Assembly (NCBI GenBank): GCA_945878405.1
Contig: CAMCTJ010000002.1
Coordinates: 129,099 to 193,098, forward strand
Direction: 5' to 3'
DNA: 64,000 nt
Source: Bdellovibrio sp. ZAP7
GTDB lineage: Bacteria; Bdellovibrionota; FAC87; UBA2466
The notes beneath the pieces were generated by a model. The model saw nothing but the letters and a program-made list of their open reading frames with translations. It made no database searches and was not told the DNA's origin. Positions 9,809 through 18,366 of the stretch are shown here, piece by piece (position 1 is the stretch's first letter; each line of letters starts with the position of its first letter). A program made the position numbers and the translations under genes.

Positions 9809-10234
9809 ATGACGAAAGAAATAAACCCCGAAACTCCTCTCGATGAAGCCTTAAAGTCCGCCTTAGCCGACCCTAAATTCGCGAATTTTTTCTACGACAC
9901 TTTTCTCAATTCGATAATTGTAATGCCAGTTAAAAAAGAGGGCACACAACAGGGCAACTGGACCGAGCTCAGTCTGAAAGAACGATTTTTTCCTCTTTTT
10001 CTGTCGTTTGAAAACGGAAGGGCTGTTCCCGTTTTCGACTCAAAAGAGAGATTACAAACTTGGTCCCAAAACCAAAACTTTGATTACATCAAAATCAAAG
10101 CTCATGTGCTTTTGAAATTACTCGATCCTTCTATGGCTATTGTTTTGAACTGCGGAACTGAGTTCGAATATGTTTTGACGGTGGAAATTCTGGATTTACT
10201 CAAAAACTCTATGCGTCCCGTTAATCCCACTTGA
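9809..10234 (+). CDS. SseB-domain protein
   Basis: About 141 cytoplasmic residues. The core FPLFLSFENGRAVPVFDS followed by LQTWSQ, then AIVLNCGTEFEYVLTVEIL, matches the N-terminal domain of the SseB family (usually VPVFTS, then a glycine- or serine-containing loop and a final helix). The function of the family is poorly defined. The ATG at 9809 is preferred to the earlier in-frame ATG 9728, which would overlap the upstream barrel gene by 38 bases and add a stretch without family similarity. The 3' end overlaps a small gene on the other strand by 14 bases. Confidence 0.75.
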   Translation: MTKEINPETPLDEALKSALADPKFANFFYDTFLNSIIVMPVKKEGTQQGNWTELSLKERFFPLFLSFENGRAVPVFDSKERLQTWSQNQNFDYIKIKAHVLLKLLDPSMAIVLNCGTEFEYVLTVEILDLLKNSMRPVNPT

Positions 10235-10355
10235 TTTGTTTCAAACGTTTTAACTTTTGAGGCAGGTCTTTGGAAATGCCTTTCGAGTGAGTGGTTGCTA
10301 AAACCGAAAAGGTAAAGAAACCCAAGAGAACAAGAATTAAATGAGTAAACTTCAC
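10221..10355 (-). CDS. 44-residue exported peptide coupled to the ClC gene
   Basis: Starts at GTG 10355 with a near-ideal AAGGAG six bases upstream. That ribosome binding site is formed by the stop codon region of the ClC gene (TAA at 10366-10368), so translation is probably coupled. The product begins MKFTHLILVLLGFFTFSVLA, a signal peptide, leaving a basic mature peptide of about 24 residues rich in Lys (KGISKDLPQKLKRLKQIKWD). No family is recognised. It could be a periplasmic peptide or a single-span membrane accessory of the transporter. Convergent with the SseB gene (14-base overlap). Confidence 0.6.
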   Translation of the reverse strand: MKFTHLILVLLGFFTFSVLATTHSKGISKDLPQKLKRLKQIKWD

Positions 10356-10365
10356 TTTGGTCTCC

Positions 10366-11625
10366 TTACTGAGTTTTGTTGATGCGTTGTTGAAGAAAAT
10401 GAGAAGTCCCATAACTCGCAATCGACGCGACCATCAACGGAAATATTGCCGATCTCCGGTCTGACATCTCCATTACAATCACCCATGCTGTAAAGGGAGC
10501 TCTGACTACCGCGCTTAAGAAAGCCGACATACCTACTAAAACGAGAAGGTTGTGATTCGAATAGTCGGTGACGGTTGAAAACCAAGATCCAATAGCAGCC
10601 CCTAATGCGAGAGAAGGCGCTAAGAATCCCCCAGCACAGCCGCTTAAATGAGAAAGGGAAGTAGCCAAAAATCGAGCAACCACTAAAGACCAATCAGCTC
10701 GAAAATCAGATTCAAAAAGGAGACTTTGGATAACTGAGACCCCCCCACCAATTGAATCGGCATGTAGAAATACAGCAATCGCCGCAACCATTGCTCCCGT
10801 GACGGCTGCGATTTGAATACGGGTGTGAAAATAGTGGGTAAACCAGTTTCGAACTTTAGGACTTCCCATCAGAATAAAGGGAACCGAAACGAGACCTGCT
10901 AAGATTCCCAGTCCCAGGGCCCAGGGAATAGCACTTAAGGGAACTACTCCAAGTTTTGGATAACCTAAAAATAGATACCGACCTGAAAGCCATTGAGAAA
11001 CGACCCCACCAATGATGGCAGCTGTCAGCACTGCAGTTTTAAATCGATGGAAATGTTGTTGAGCTAGCTCTTCCAATACAAATACCACTCCGGCCAAGGG
11101 GGCGTTGAAAGCAGCAGCAATTCCCGCCGCTGCACCAGCCATAATCCAGGAGCGGTGCTCAACAACTGGCCAAATTTTTCCGAACTTTTTTCCAACCACG
11201 TAAAACAAGCAGGCTCCGATGTGAACCATAGGCCCTTCGCGGCCTAATGCCCCGGAGCCTAAAGTACAAAGAATGGAGCTGAGAATCACAACAACAGCTA
11301 CCCGTAAGCTTAAGATGGCTTCGATTTCAGAGTTCTGTCTGGGGCTATCTAGTGACAAAGCCTGAATGACTTGAGGAACCCCGCTTCCTCCAGCTGCAGG
11401 GGCAAATTTTTCAACTAGCCACCTTCCTAGAACAAAACAAATAGGAGCGAAGACAAAAAGCCAAGAGGGGTAATTCACCAAGACCCAGCGTGCAGTAACC
11501 ACAGCTTCTTCAAAAATCTGAGAATAAAAGATAGCGACACCACCCACCAGAAATCCTGCGACCCAATAGGGAAAACCTTCAAGGACGGGATTTTTGCGTA
11601 GCTGTTTTTGAAGGTAATCAAGCAT
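10366..11625 (-). CDS. ClC-family H+/Cl- antiporter
   Basis: A 419-residue ClC transporter. Selectivity-filter motifs are visible: GGSGVP (79-84), GREGP (128-132) and GGFLAPSLALGA. The external gating glutamate (Glu130) and the internal proton-transfer glutamate (second Glu of LEELAQQ, Glu186) are both present. By analogy with E. coli ClcA this predicts a proton-coupled exchanger rather than a channel. There are no CBS domains. It lies 22 bases downstream of the PEP-synthase-like gene and upstream of the small peptide gene, forming a three-gene minus-strand unit. A likely role is acid or chloride homeostasis. Confidence 0.88.
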   Translation of the reverse strand: MLDYLQKQLRKNPVLEGFPYWVAGFLVGGVAIFYSQIFEEAVVTARWVLVNYPSWLFVFAPICFVLGRWLVEKFAPAAGGSGVPQVIQALSLDSPRQNSEIEAILSLRVAVVVILSSILCTLGSGALGREGPMVHIGACLFYVVGKKFGKIWPVVEHRSWIMAGAAAGIAAAFNAPLAGVVFVLEELAQQHFHRFKTAVLTAAIIGGVVSQWLSGRYLFLGYPKLGVVPLSAIPWALGLGILAGLVSVPFILMGSPKVRNWFTHYFHTRIQIAAVTGAMVAAIAVFLHADSIGGGVSVIQSLLFESDFRADWSLVVARFLATSLSHLSGCAGGFLAPSLALGAAIGSWFSTVTDYSNHNLLVLVGMSAFLSAVVRAPFTAWVIVMEMSDRRSAIFPLMVASIASYGTSHFLQQRINKTQ

Positions 11626-11647
11626 GAACTGTCGAAGTTTACTCTAG

Positions 11648-13000
11648 TTAACCTTCGAGTGCTAGGATTTGGTCCTGGGACATGCTCCAAATGGCATCGT
11701 CGTTCGAGAGTAATCCCCTTGAGTACCAGCCGAGCGCTTTTATTTGGATGGCACTGTAGACTTTTGTAAGCGCTTCGATTGTAGAGCTTCTCAAAAGTGA
11801 TTCAGCGAGTTGCACTCGGGCCTCTAATTTCCCTAGGGGCAACAGCCCAGAACCGTAACGAATTATTAATAAAAAAGTAGAAAGTCGATACTGAGCATGG
11901 CTGGAAGCGATAAAAATGCTTTGCCACTCTTGAAAAAGCTCTGAAAAGGGTTTTTCCGGATTTGTTTGAAAAAGTTTTAATTTCTTTACCAGTCGATAGG
12001 CAATTCCCGGTCCCATGGTTAGATCACGCAGAAACCGAAACAGGCGAGGCAGGTTTCTCCAAAAACGGATCGTGTTTAAGGGGCTGACCGGTAAAGAAAG
12101 TTCTGGGATGAGCAGTTTCAAAGAGCGATTGGAAAGACCGAAAATTCTCAAAAAATCATTCACTAAAGAAATATTGAATTGGAGTTGGTTTTGTCTCCAA
12201 ATAACGAATGGCCGTTCGTCGGAGAGTTCAGGCGCCCAAGGGTTAAAATATTGGAACAACTTGTGAGAGCAGGAGGAGATGACAGTTCCCTCAAGAGTCC
12301 CCGGGGTATCCGGAGTGTTTTCCCACTTGGGTACTCTCAGAAAAAGGTCTTGTACAAAATGTGAAGAGGTGTTTTTTTCAATAGCAGTGAGAAAAATGTT
12401 TTCATCGGCATCAATCCAATCGATCTTCCAATTGTCCTCGCCTAAAGCTCTTCGAATCGATCGAAGTAAATCCTGAACTCGCCCTCTGAAGTCACCCTGC
12501 AGTCGAATCTCACCCAAAGAAAGTTTTTCGATAAATATTTTAGTAACCGGCATTGAATCTTCCGGAGCGCCCAACTGAAATTCAATACAATCATCGCTAT
12601 AACCCGCCTGAGAGAAAGCCAGTCCTCGGGCGAAACCCTGAATCCGTTCTAAAATCAGAAAATCAATTCGCTTTGATCGAGATAAGTTTTCAATAGCCTG
12701 TTTAAAAACAGCGCCTAAAGTTTCTAGGGTGCAAGGTTGAGTGAAAGTGGGCACATTTTCTTCGTACCCAAAAGCACTAAGAATTAAATCTGGTTTAAGT
12801 TCTCTTTGTCTGATTTCTTCCTGGAGCTCTTCAAAAAAGGCTGGTTCCAAGCTTTCCTGATCCAGAGTTGGCTGAATGAGAATAATTCCATTTGGGATAG
12901 GAAAGTTAAACAGTTTCAGTTGGTGAATCAGCGCAAGCGAAGGGTGTGTTTCCCAGGGTAGAACTTGTCCGGAACCTACTGGAATAAAAGGTGAATCCAT
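11648..13000 (-). CDS. Degenerate PEP-synthase N-domain-like protein
   Basis: A 450-residue protein whose opening resembles the PEP synthase/pyruvate phosphate dikinase nucleotide-binding domain. It has a GSGQVLPWE opening, then LKLFNFPIPNGIILI (family: GFPVPPGFVIT). Later come LILSAFGYEENVP at the place of the family VRSSATAEDLP and a GFARGLAFSQAG block at the place of SGVAFT. Finally DNWKIDWIDADENIFLTAI stands where the family has QDIEWAID and YLLQARP. The arginine of VRSS and other nucleotide contacts are not recognisable, and there is no phosphohistidine or PEP-binding domain. It may bind rather than phosphorylate. It is divergent from pckA, which acts on PEP. Confidence 0.5.
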   Translation of the reverse strand: MDSPFIPVGSGQVLPWETHPSLALIHQLKLFNFPIPNGIILIQPTLDQESLEPAFFEELQEEIRQRELKPDLILSAFGYEENVPTFTQPCTLETLGAVFKQAIENLSRSKRIDFLILERIQGFARGLAFSQAGYSDDCIEFQLGAPEDSMPVTKIFIEKLSLGEIRLQGDFRGRVQDLLRSIRRALGEDNWKIDWIDADENIFLTAIEKNTSSHFVQDLFLRVPKWENTPDTPGTLEGTVISSCSHKLFQYFNPWAPELSDERPFVIWRQNQLQFNISLVNDFLRIFGLSNRSLKLLIPELSLPVSPLNTIRFWRNLPRLFRFLRDLTMGPGIAYRLVKKLKLFQTNPEKPFSELFQEWQSIFIASSHAQYRLSTFLLIIRYGSGLLPLGKLEARVQLAESLLRSSTIEALTKVYSAIQIKALGWYSRGLLSNDDAIWSMSQDQILALEG

Positions 13001-13037
13001 CGCCCAGAGAGTACCATTGTTTGGAAGTGTCGTCCGA

Positions 13038-13065
13038 TTGAGGTGTAACCCATTGAAAATAAATA
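13038..13065 (+). promoter_or_regulatory. Weak candidate promoter for pckA
   Basis: TTGAGG, a 16-base spacer and TAAATA lie about 66 bases before the pckA start codon, in the divergent gap to the gene at 13000. The match to a sigma-70 promoter is only partial. Confidence 0.25.
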
Positions 13066-13131
13066 ACTTTGGAGGTGTTTTCAGACATTTTGTCCGGTGG
13101 TATAACTATTCTTTCGTTTAAGGGAGCCATC

Positions 13132-14715
13132 ATGGAATCAAATTTTGATTTGTCGTTAGAAGGAATTACAGCCAAAAAAGTTTTAAGAAATGCCCCACCT
13201 GCAAAACTTTATGAAGAAGCTCTTCGCAATGAAACGGGCTCCGCTATTTCTAATACGGGCGCTTTAATGGTTTATTCGGGGGAAAAAACAGGTCGCAGCC
13301 CGAAAGACAAACGAATTGTTGAGAATCCTGAAAGCGCAAAAGATATTTGGTGGGGAGATGTCAATATTCCGTTGGATCACCACACTTTTAAAATCAATCG
13401 TGAACGAGCCATTGATTACTTAAATACGTGTCCCCAAATCTATGTGGTCGATGGATACGCTGGGTGGGAACCCGAAAATCGCCTTAAGGTGCGAGTCATT
13501 TGCTCCAGGGGCTACCATGCTCTGTTTATGCACAACATGTTGATTCGGCCTACTCAAAGAGAACTCGAAAATTTCGGTAAGCCAGATTTTACGATTTATA
13601 ACGCTGGAGCTTTTCCTGCTAATCGATACACAAAAGGGATTTCTTCAAAAACCAGCGTGGCTGTTAGTTTCGAAGATAAGCAGTTGGTGATCTTGGGAAC
13701 GGAGTACGCCGGAGAAATGAAAAAGGGCGTTTTCACTATCATGAATTATTTGATGCCGAAGAAAAATGTGCTCTCGATGCATTGTTCGGCCAACGTGGGT
13801 AAAGATAATTCGGTCAGTTTATTTTTTGGGTTGTCCGGGACTGGCAAAACAACCCTTTCTGCAGATCCTCAACGAAAATTGATCGGTGATGATGAGCATG
13901 GTTGGAGCGATAAAGGTATCTTTAATGTTGAAGGAGGGTGCTATGCAAAGTGTATCGAACTCTCCGCAGAGAAAGAGCCAGAAATTTTCCAGGCTATTCG
14001 CTTTGGTACTGTTCTGGAAAACGTAGTTTACGATCCGATGCAACGACTCGTTGATTTTGATAACAAGTCGATTACCGAAAACACTCGAGCTTCTTATCCC
14101 ATTGAGTACATTCCCCAAATTGCAATGCCATGCGTGGGTGGTCATCCGAAAAACGTCGTGTTTTTAACTTGCGATGCTTTTGGAGTTCTTCCACCCGTTT
14201 CAAAGTTAAGTCCAGAACAAGCCATGTACCACTTTATTAGTGGTTACACTGCCAAAGTTGCTGGAACTGAAATGGGAGTGACAGAGCCTCAAGCGACTTT
14301 TTCCGCCTGTTTTGGAGCAGCTTTTATGGTTTGGCATCCGACTAAGTATGCTGAACTTCTCTCGCAAAAGATTCAAAAGCACGGCTCTCAAGCTTGGTTG
14401 GTAAACACGGGTTGGAGCGGTGGCGGTTACGGAAAAGGAAGCCGCTTATCTTTGAAATTTACTCGAGCGATCATCGATGCCATTAACAACGGGGAACTGT
14501 TAAAAATTGAGACCCATAAAGATAAATTGTTTGGATTTGAGATTCCGACTGCTTGTCCGGGAGTTCCCTCTGAAATATTGAATCCACGCAATACCTGGGA
14601 AGATAAAGCTGCTTATGATGCTACTGCTCGTAAACTTGCAGACCTGTTTAAAAACAACTTCAAGAAGTACGAAACGAGCGGCTCTAAGAAGATTTCGGAT
14701 GCTGGCCCTGCTTAA
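13132..14715 (+). CDS. pckA: Phosphoenolpyruvate carboxykinase (ATP)
   Basis: Catalyses oxaloacetate + ATP to PEP + CO2 + ADP, the first committed step of gluconeogenesis. The 527 residues are close to the 540 of E. coli PckA. Visible are TGRSPKDKR near 53-61 (oxaloacetate-binding arginine), the kinase P-loop [14 protein letters not shown] at 233-246 and the Mg/Mn-binding GDDEHGW at 252-258, followed by NVEGGCYAK. The ATG at 13132 is chosen because AGGGAG lies five bases upstream; the longer frame from 13069 has no such site. The 3' end overlaps the convergent flavoprotein gene by 32 bases. Confidence 0.95.
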   Translation: MESNFDLSLEGITAKKVLRNAPPAKLYEEALRNETGSAISNTGALMVYSGEKTGRSPKDKRIVENPESAKDIWWGDVNIPLDHHTFKINRERAIDYLNTCPQIYVVDGYAGWEPENRLKVRVICSRGYHALFMHNMLIRPTQRELENFGKPDFTIYNAGAFPANRYTKGISSKTSVAVSFEDKQLVILGTEYAGEMKKGVFTIMNYLMPKKNVLSMHCSANVGKDNSVSLFFGLSGTGKTTLSADPQRKLIGDDEHGWSDKGIFNVEGGCYAKCIELSAEKEPEIFQAIRFGTVLENVVYDPMQRLVDFDNKSITENTRASYPIEYIPQIAMPCVGGHPKNVVFLTCDAFGVLPPVSKLSPEQAMYHFISGYTAKVAGTEMGVTEPQATFSACFGAAFMVWHPTKYAELLSQKIQKHGSQAWLVNTGWSGGGYGKGSRLSLKFTRAIIDAINNGELLKIETHKDKLFGFEIPTACPGVPSEILNPRNTWEDKAAYDATARKLADLFKNNFKKYETSGSKKISDAGPA

Positions 14716-15628
14716 GTGGAAAGCAATCCGACAGTTCTAAAGCAGAAGTAAGCGCTCCTCGGAGTCCTCCTCCGCTAAATGAGTCACCAATAGCAAAAAG
14801 AGGGAGCGGTTCAGTAGCGCTTAAAAAAGGTAATGCAGTCGGGGTCAAACAGTTGCTGTAGCGCCACCGCTTGAGTTCTAAGTGTTTGATTGGGCCGATT
14901 TTAAGATTTTCTAGAGAATCCTTGATTTCATTTAAAATTACTTCATCAGATTGATGCCACCGAGAATCGCTGAAGGTCTCATTGAGATAAAAGGTGATGA
15001 ATCCTGAATTGTTCACAACCAATTCAAACGGGGCTCTTGGAGTCTCTTGCAAATCTTGCAATGAAGGAGCTTCGATAAAAGCAAGCGCCACCAAATGAGA
15101 GCGGTAGCGAATCGTTGAGAGTACTTTTTCCATTCCTGAATCCTCGAAAAGACCCGATGCTCTTAAGAGTTCGATAGTTTGAGGAGTTGGACTAGTCAAA
15201 ACCAGAAAGTCGCTCAAAAATACTTTGTTTGAATCATCAAAAACTCTCCAAGTGGCTGAGTCTTTAAGAAACTCAAAGCTAACAACACGGGTTTTTTTGT
15301 GAACTGTGAGATCTTTCGCAAGAAGCTTTGCCGTCTGTGTCAGTCCCTGAGGAGCGATATATTTCAAATCACTTGAGTTTGGCCTCTTAGTCATCACGGG
15401 GGACCATAGTTTCCAAATGGCTTCAGGAATGTCTTTTCTGTCGAATGAGGGAATTCCATGATCCCATTTCCCGTCTTCCCAACGCCTTGTCGCAATTCTG
15501 CCGCCCAGACCGTTACTCTTTTCTAACAAGGTAATGGCAAAGCCCTTCTGACTAAGAAAATAGCCGAGCGTTAAACCTGAGCTTCCTGCTCCGACAATTA
15601 AGACCGAATTCTTTTTTGAGTGATCCAA
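14684..15628 (-). CDS. Renalase-like FAD/NAD(P)-dependent amine oxidoreductase
   Basis: A 314-residue flavoprotein. The dinucleotide-binding motif [15 protein letters not shown] lies at about 12-26. [14 protein letters not shown] near 41-54 is the GGR signature of the amine oxidase/renalase group, and the C-terminal [18 protein letters not shown] closes the FAD site. DHGIPSF corresponds to the usual DHGAQYF region. Substrate unknown; bacterial renalase-like enzymes oxidise dihydro-NAD(P) isomers, but many relatives are uncharacterised. Convergent overlap with pckA; divergent from the SDR gene at 15689 with 60 bases between. Confidence 0.8.
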   Translation of the reverse strand: MDHSKKNSVLIVGAGSSGLTLGYFLSQKGFAITLLEKSNGLGGRIATRRWEDGKWDHGIPSFDRKDIPEAIWKLWSPVMTKRPNSSDLKYIAPQGLTQTAKLLAKDLTVHKKTRVVSFEFLKDSATWRVFDDSNKVFLSDFLVLTSPTPQTIELLRASGLFEDSGMEKVLSTIRYRSHLVALAFIEAPSLQDLQETPRAPFELVVNNSGFITFYLNETFSDSRWHQSDEVILNEIKDSLENLKIGPIKHLELKRWRYSNCLTPTALPFLSATEPLPLFAIGDSFSGGGLRGALTSALELSDCFPLKQGQHPKSS

Positions 15629-15688
15629 GCGCTTGTTCTCTTAGGTTGATGAGCATATGATTATCAAACTTTAGATGAGGTTTAAACC

Positions 15689-16438
15689 ATGGAACGTAAG
15701 GAAAATGTCGTTATTTTAGGGGCAAGTGGGGGAATCGGAAAATCACTTTGCCTTGAGTTAAAGAAACGAGGCGCTTCGTTATTTTTGGGCGCAAGAAACG
15801 AGTCAAATCTAAAGACTGTCGCGACGGACCTAGATTGTGGCTATCTTGCTGGAGACGCAATAAAACTCGAATACGTTGAAGATCTGTTTTCCAAAGCTGA
15901 GAAAGAACTGGGAACCATTACCGGGGCTGTCTGTTTGGCTGGTTCGATTTTATTAAAGCCTGCGCATTCAACCACTGAGGATGAGTGGCGGGTCACTTTA
16001 GAGCAAAATCTGTTTACGAGTTTTCATCTTTTACGAACGGCTGCACCAAAAATGCGTAAAGAAGGCGGTTCGATAGTATTAGTTTCGTCAGTGGCTGCTC
16101 GGCTGGGATTGGCGAATCATGAGGCGATAGCAGCCGCTAAGGCAGGTGTAGAGGGCTTGGCTGTTTCTGCTGCAGCTACCTATGCGCCTTTTAAAGTGAG
16201 AGTGAATGTCGTTGCACCCGGATTAGTGAAGACAAGTCTTTCCGAGAAAATTACTGGTAACGAAGCTTCAGCTAAGGCTTCGCTAGCCATGCATCCTTTG
16301 AATCGTTTTGGTGAACCCCAAGATATTGCTTCAGCAATTTCCTGGTTTCTAGATCCTAAACAAAGTTGGGTGACCGGTCAGGTTTTAGGAGTGGATGGAG
16401 GATTGTCTCGAGTGCGATCCAATCGAGTTGGACTTTAA
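15689..16438 (+). CDS. Short-chain dehydrogenase-like protein lacking the catalytic Tyr
   Basis: A 249-residue SDR fold with cofactor motif GASGGIG (11-17), LAGS at the NNAG position, Ser133/Ser134 and Lys151, and the C-terminal QVLGVDGG. In the classical YxxxK motif the tyrosine position is Ile147 (sequence NHEAIAAAKAG), 13 residues after Ser134 as in active SDRs. It therefore lacks the general acid/base and may be a non-classical reductase or a binding protein. The NHEAIAAAKAG sequence recurs in related bacterial SDR proteins as I recall them. It is followed after 16 bases by the nitroreductase gene in the same direction. Confidence 0.82.
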   Translation: MERKENVVILGASGGIGKSLCLELKKRGASLFLGARNESNLKTVATDLDCGYLAGDAIKLEYVEDLFSKAEKELGTITGAVCLAGSILLKPAHSTTEDEWRVTLEQNLFTSFHLLRTAAPKMRKEGGSIVLVSSVAARLGLANHEAIAAAKAGVEGLAVSAAATYAPFKVRVNVVAPGLVKTSLSEKITGNEASAKASLAMHPLNRFGEPQDIASAISWFLDPKQSWVTGQVLGVDGGLSRVRSNRVGL

Positions 16439-16454
16439 TAAATTAGGATATGTT

Positions 16455-17093
16455 ATGAATTCAAACTTGTTAGAACAGCTTAAATGGCGTTATGCGGTCA
16501 AAAAATTTGATAGTCAGAAAAAGATATCAGAGAGCGATTGGAAAACTTTGGAAGAATCCTTGATTTTGACTCCGTCTTCTTATGGCTTGCAACCATGGAA
16601 GTTTTTAGTGGTACAGGATCCTAAAGTAAGAAAACTACTCACTCCCCATTCTTGGAACCAGACCCAAGTGGAGGACTGTTCCCATTTTGTAGTGCTAGCT
16701 GCTCGAGTTGAATTGGATGATTCTTATTTGGAATTTTACCTCGATGAAATGTCGAGGATTCGAAATGTTCCGAAGGAAACCTTTGCTGGTTACCACAAAA
16801 TGATTGCGAGCGATCTCAAGCAGGGGCCAAGAAGCAAAATGATTCCAGAATGGGCAACCCGTCAGGTTTATATCGCTCTTGGAAACCTCATGACCTGTGC
16901 GGCGATCATGAAAATTGATACCTGTCCGATGGAAGGGATTGCTCCTCCGAAGTACGACGAGATCTTGAACTTAAATGGCACTTCCTACCGAACTGCTGTG
17001 GCTTGTGCTGTCGGTTATCGAAGCACAGAAGATAAATATGCCGAAGCCAAGAAGGTTAGATTCTCTCGAGAAAAATTGGTCGAGATTATTTGA
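16455..17093 (+). CDS. NAD(P)H-dependent nitroreductase family oxidoreductase (NfsB-like)
   Basis: A 212-residue FMN-dependent nitroreductase-fold protein: KWRYAVKKFD at 9-18, TPSSYGLQPWKFLVVQD in the FMN-binding region, then the C-terminal PMEGIAPPKYDEIL and VGYRSTEDKYA. These match NfsB-type enzymes, which reduce quinones, nitroaromatics or flavins. The ATG at 16455 has AGGA six bases upstream and begins 16 bases after the SDR gene, so the two are likely co-transcribed. The 3' end overlaps the convergent acyl-CoA-binding protein gene by eight bases. Confidence 0.88.
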   Translation: MNSNLLEQLKWRYAVKKFDSQKKISESDWKTLEESLILTPSSYGLQPWKFLVVQDPKVRKLLTPHSWNQTQVEDCSHFVVLAARVELDDSYLEFYLDEMSRIRNVPKETFAGYHKMIASDLKQGPRSKMIPEWATRQVYIALGNLMTCAAIMKIDTCPMEGIAPPKYDEILNLNGTSYRTAVACAVGYRSTEDKYAEAKKVRFSREKLVEII

Positions 17094-17343
17094 TCAGTTT
17101 TGTGACGAGAGCGATGTAATCTTTCATTGCTGCCTCGCATGAGAGCCCTTTTTTCTTGGCCCAAGCATCGAATTTTGCCCTGCCTTTGACATCGAGCATG
17201 CCAGGACGCGAACCGGAGACATCTCCGTCAGTGGCCTGTTTAAAAAGGGCATACAATTCGAGAAGCGTTTGATTGTCCGGCCGGCTTGAGAGCTTTTTTA
17301 CATCTTCGGCTGCTTGATTGAACTGTGTTTTTAAGTCCACCAT
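17086..17343 (-). CDS. Acyl-CoA-binding protein (ACBP)
   Basis: An 85-residue four-helix acyl-CoA-binding protein that carries long-chain acyl-CoA in the cytoplasm. The family signature is nearly complete: LLELYALFKQATDGDV, then GMLDVKGRAKFDAWAKKKG and the final helix. The Tyr and Lys that contact the CoA moiety are in these segments. ACBP is common in eukaryotes and patchy in bacteria. The ATG at 17343 (MVDLK) is used. The gene lies six bases downstream of the glutaminase-like gene and may be expressed with it. Confidence 0.9.
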   Translation of the reverse strand: MVDLKTQFNQAAEDVKKLSSRPDNQTLLELYALFKQATDGDVSGSRPGMLDVKGRAKFDAWAKKKGLSCEAAMKDYIALVTKLIK

Positions 17344-17349
17344 CAACTC

Positions 17350-18249
17350 CTAATAACAGTGATTGGGTAAGAAAGCAGTATAATCTGCCCAGTCTTGATA
17401 AGGAGCAGGAGCCCGCAGAGCTTTTTGAATATCTCGAATATCTTCGCATCGCCAGCCCACAGGGGGATTCTCGGGATCTAAATCTTGAGGGGTGTAGTGA
17501 TACATGCTGGCCGTGATGACTACACAACCGCCTTCATCTTCAGTTGCTTTGTAATCGTGCAGACTTTTTAGTTTTCGGCAGGAGTTTGCTTTTGAAGCAA
17601 AGTGGAAAACCCATTTTTTAAGAGAAATCGGTAGTTTTTCATAACTTGGATCCAGAACGATTTCATATTCGCCATCAGTCCCTTTAACATTCACATAGGG
17701 GGCGACGTGATACCACCAATTGAAATTGTTTTCTTTTCGATAACCGGCAGTAAAGAGAACAAAGACTTTCATGGAGTTCACTTTGTGATCGACTTCGAAA
17801 GCTCTGGCCCAGTAGTGAGCTCGGTTGTAGCAGTCGTCACTTAAATCGGCATCAGAGTAAGAATCGACGGAATCAAAAAGGGTTTTTGTCTTGAGGTAGT
17901 TTGAAATCAGCGAAGGGCTGTAAAGGCCCGGATTCCAGCGAAGCGACCGGGGGGCTAAAATTTCCTTTTTTTCTTGGGCTAAAGTAATTTTGGAAATTTC
18001 GGCCGTTGATGAATCAACTTCTAGGGAGACCGCAGAGCCCATTTGAATAGCCAATCGAGCGGTAATGAGTGACTCAGTATTTTCTGAATCGAGATAGAGA
18101 ATTCTCGGAGAGCTGAAGGTTAAAACTTCCATCTGGGGGGAATCTTCGGAAGCTTTCTCAAGTGAAAATAAATGGGTTTCGATTGAGTCTCCCCAGGAGA
18201 GTTGAGTGAGGCAAAGAACCAGGAAAACGAAGACAGTGAAAATTTTCAT
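17350..18249 (-). CDS. Secreted protein-glutaminase-like cysteine hydrolase
   Basis: A 299-residue protein with signal peptide (cleavage near LSWG). The central domain resembles the transglutaminase-like fold of bacterial protein glutaminase. Cys140 lies in DDCYNRAHYWARAF, His181 in NWWYHVAPYV and Asp200 in YEIVLDPSY, giving an ordered Cys-His-Asp triad with the expected local sequence (C-Y-x-R-A-H; W-x-Y-H-V; V-L-D-P-S). Protein glutaminases deamidate side-chain glutamines; the target here is unknown, and a peptidase or transglutaminase activity is an alternative. A terminator hairpin lies just upstream, ending the repeat-protein transcript. Confidence 0.65.
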   Translation of the reverse strand: MKIFTVFVFLVLCLTQLSWGDSIETHLFSLEKASEDSPQMEVLTFSSPRILYLDSENTESLITARLAIQMGSAVSLEVDSSTAEISKITLAQEKKEILAPRSLRWNPGLYSPSLISNYLKTKTLFDSVDSYSDADLSDDCYNRAHYWARAFEVDHKVNSMKVFVLFTAGYRKENNFNWWYHVAPYVNVKGTDGEYEIVLDPSYEKLPISLKKWVFHFASKANSCRKLKSLHDYKATEDEGGCVVITASMYHYTPQDLDPENPPVGWRCEDIRDIQKALRAPAPYQDWADYTAFLPNHCY

Positions 18250-18300
18250 CGGGGCGAGTTATAGTCTAATTAACGCAACGAGTCAATGAGGTGGTGAGAG

Positions 18301-18338
18301 AAAACAAAAAGGGCCTACCCTACCGGGTAAACCCTTTT
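18301..18338 (-). terminator. Rho-independent terminator of the repeat-protein gene
   Basis: Read on the minus strand: AAAAGGG, inner stem with a short loop, CCCTTTTT, then GTTTT. The outer arms are perfectly complementary and an inner ACCC/GGGT pair extends the stem. It lies about 30 bases downstream of the stop codon of the gene at 18367-19083. Confidence 0.75.
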
Positions 18339-18366
18339 AAGTTCTTATTTTCTTAGGTTTAAAGGC

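Noticed and set aside
12015-12476. Basic plus-strand frames within the PEP-synthase-like gene
   Set aside because: Arg/Ser-rich shadows of the opposite strand with no start signals; the minus-strand frame is continuous and matches a family.
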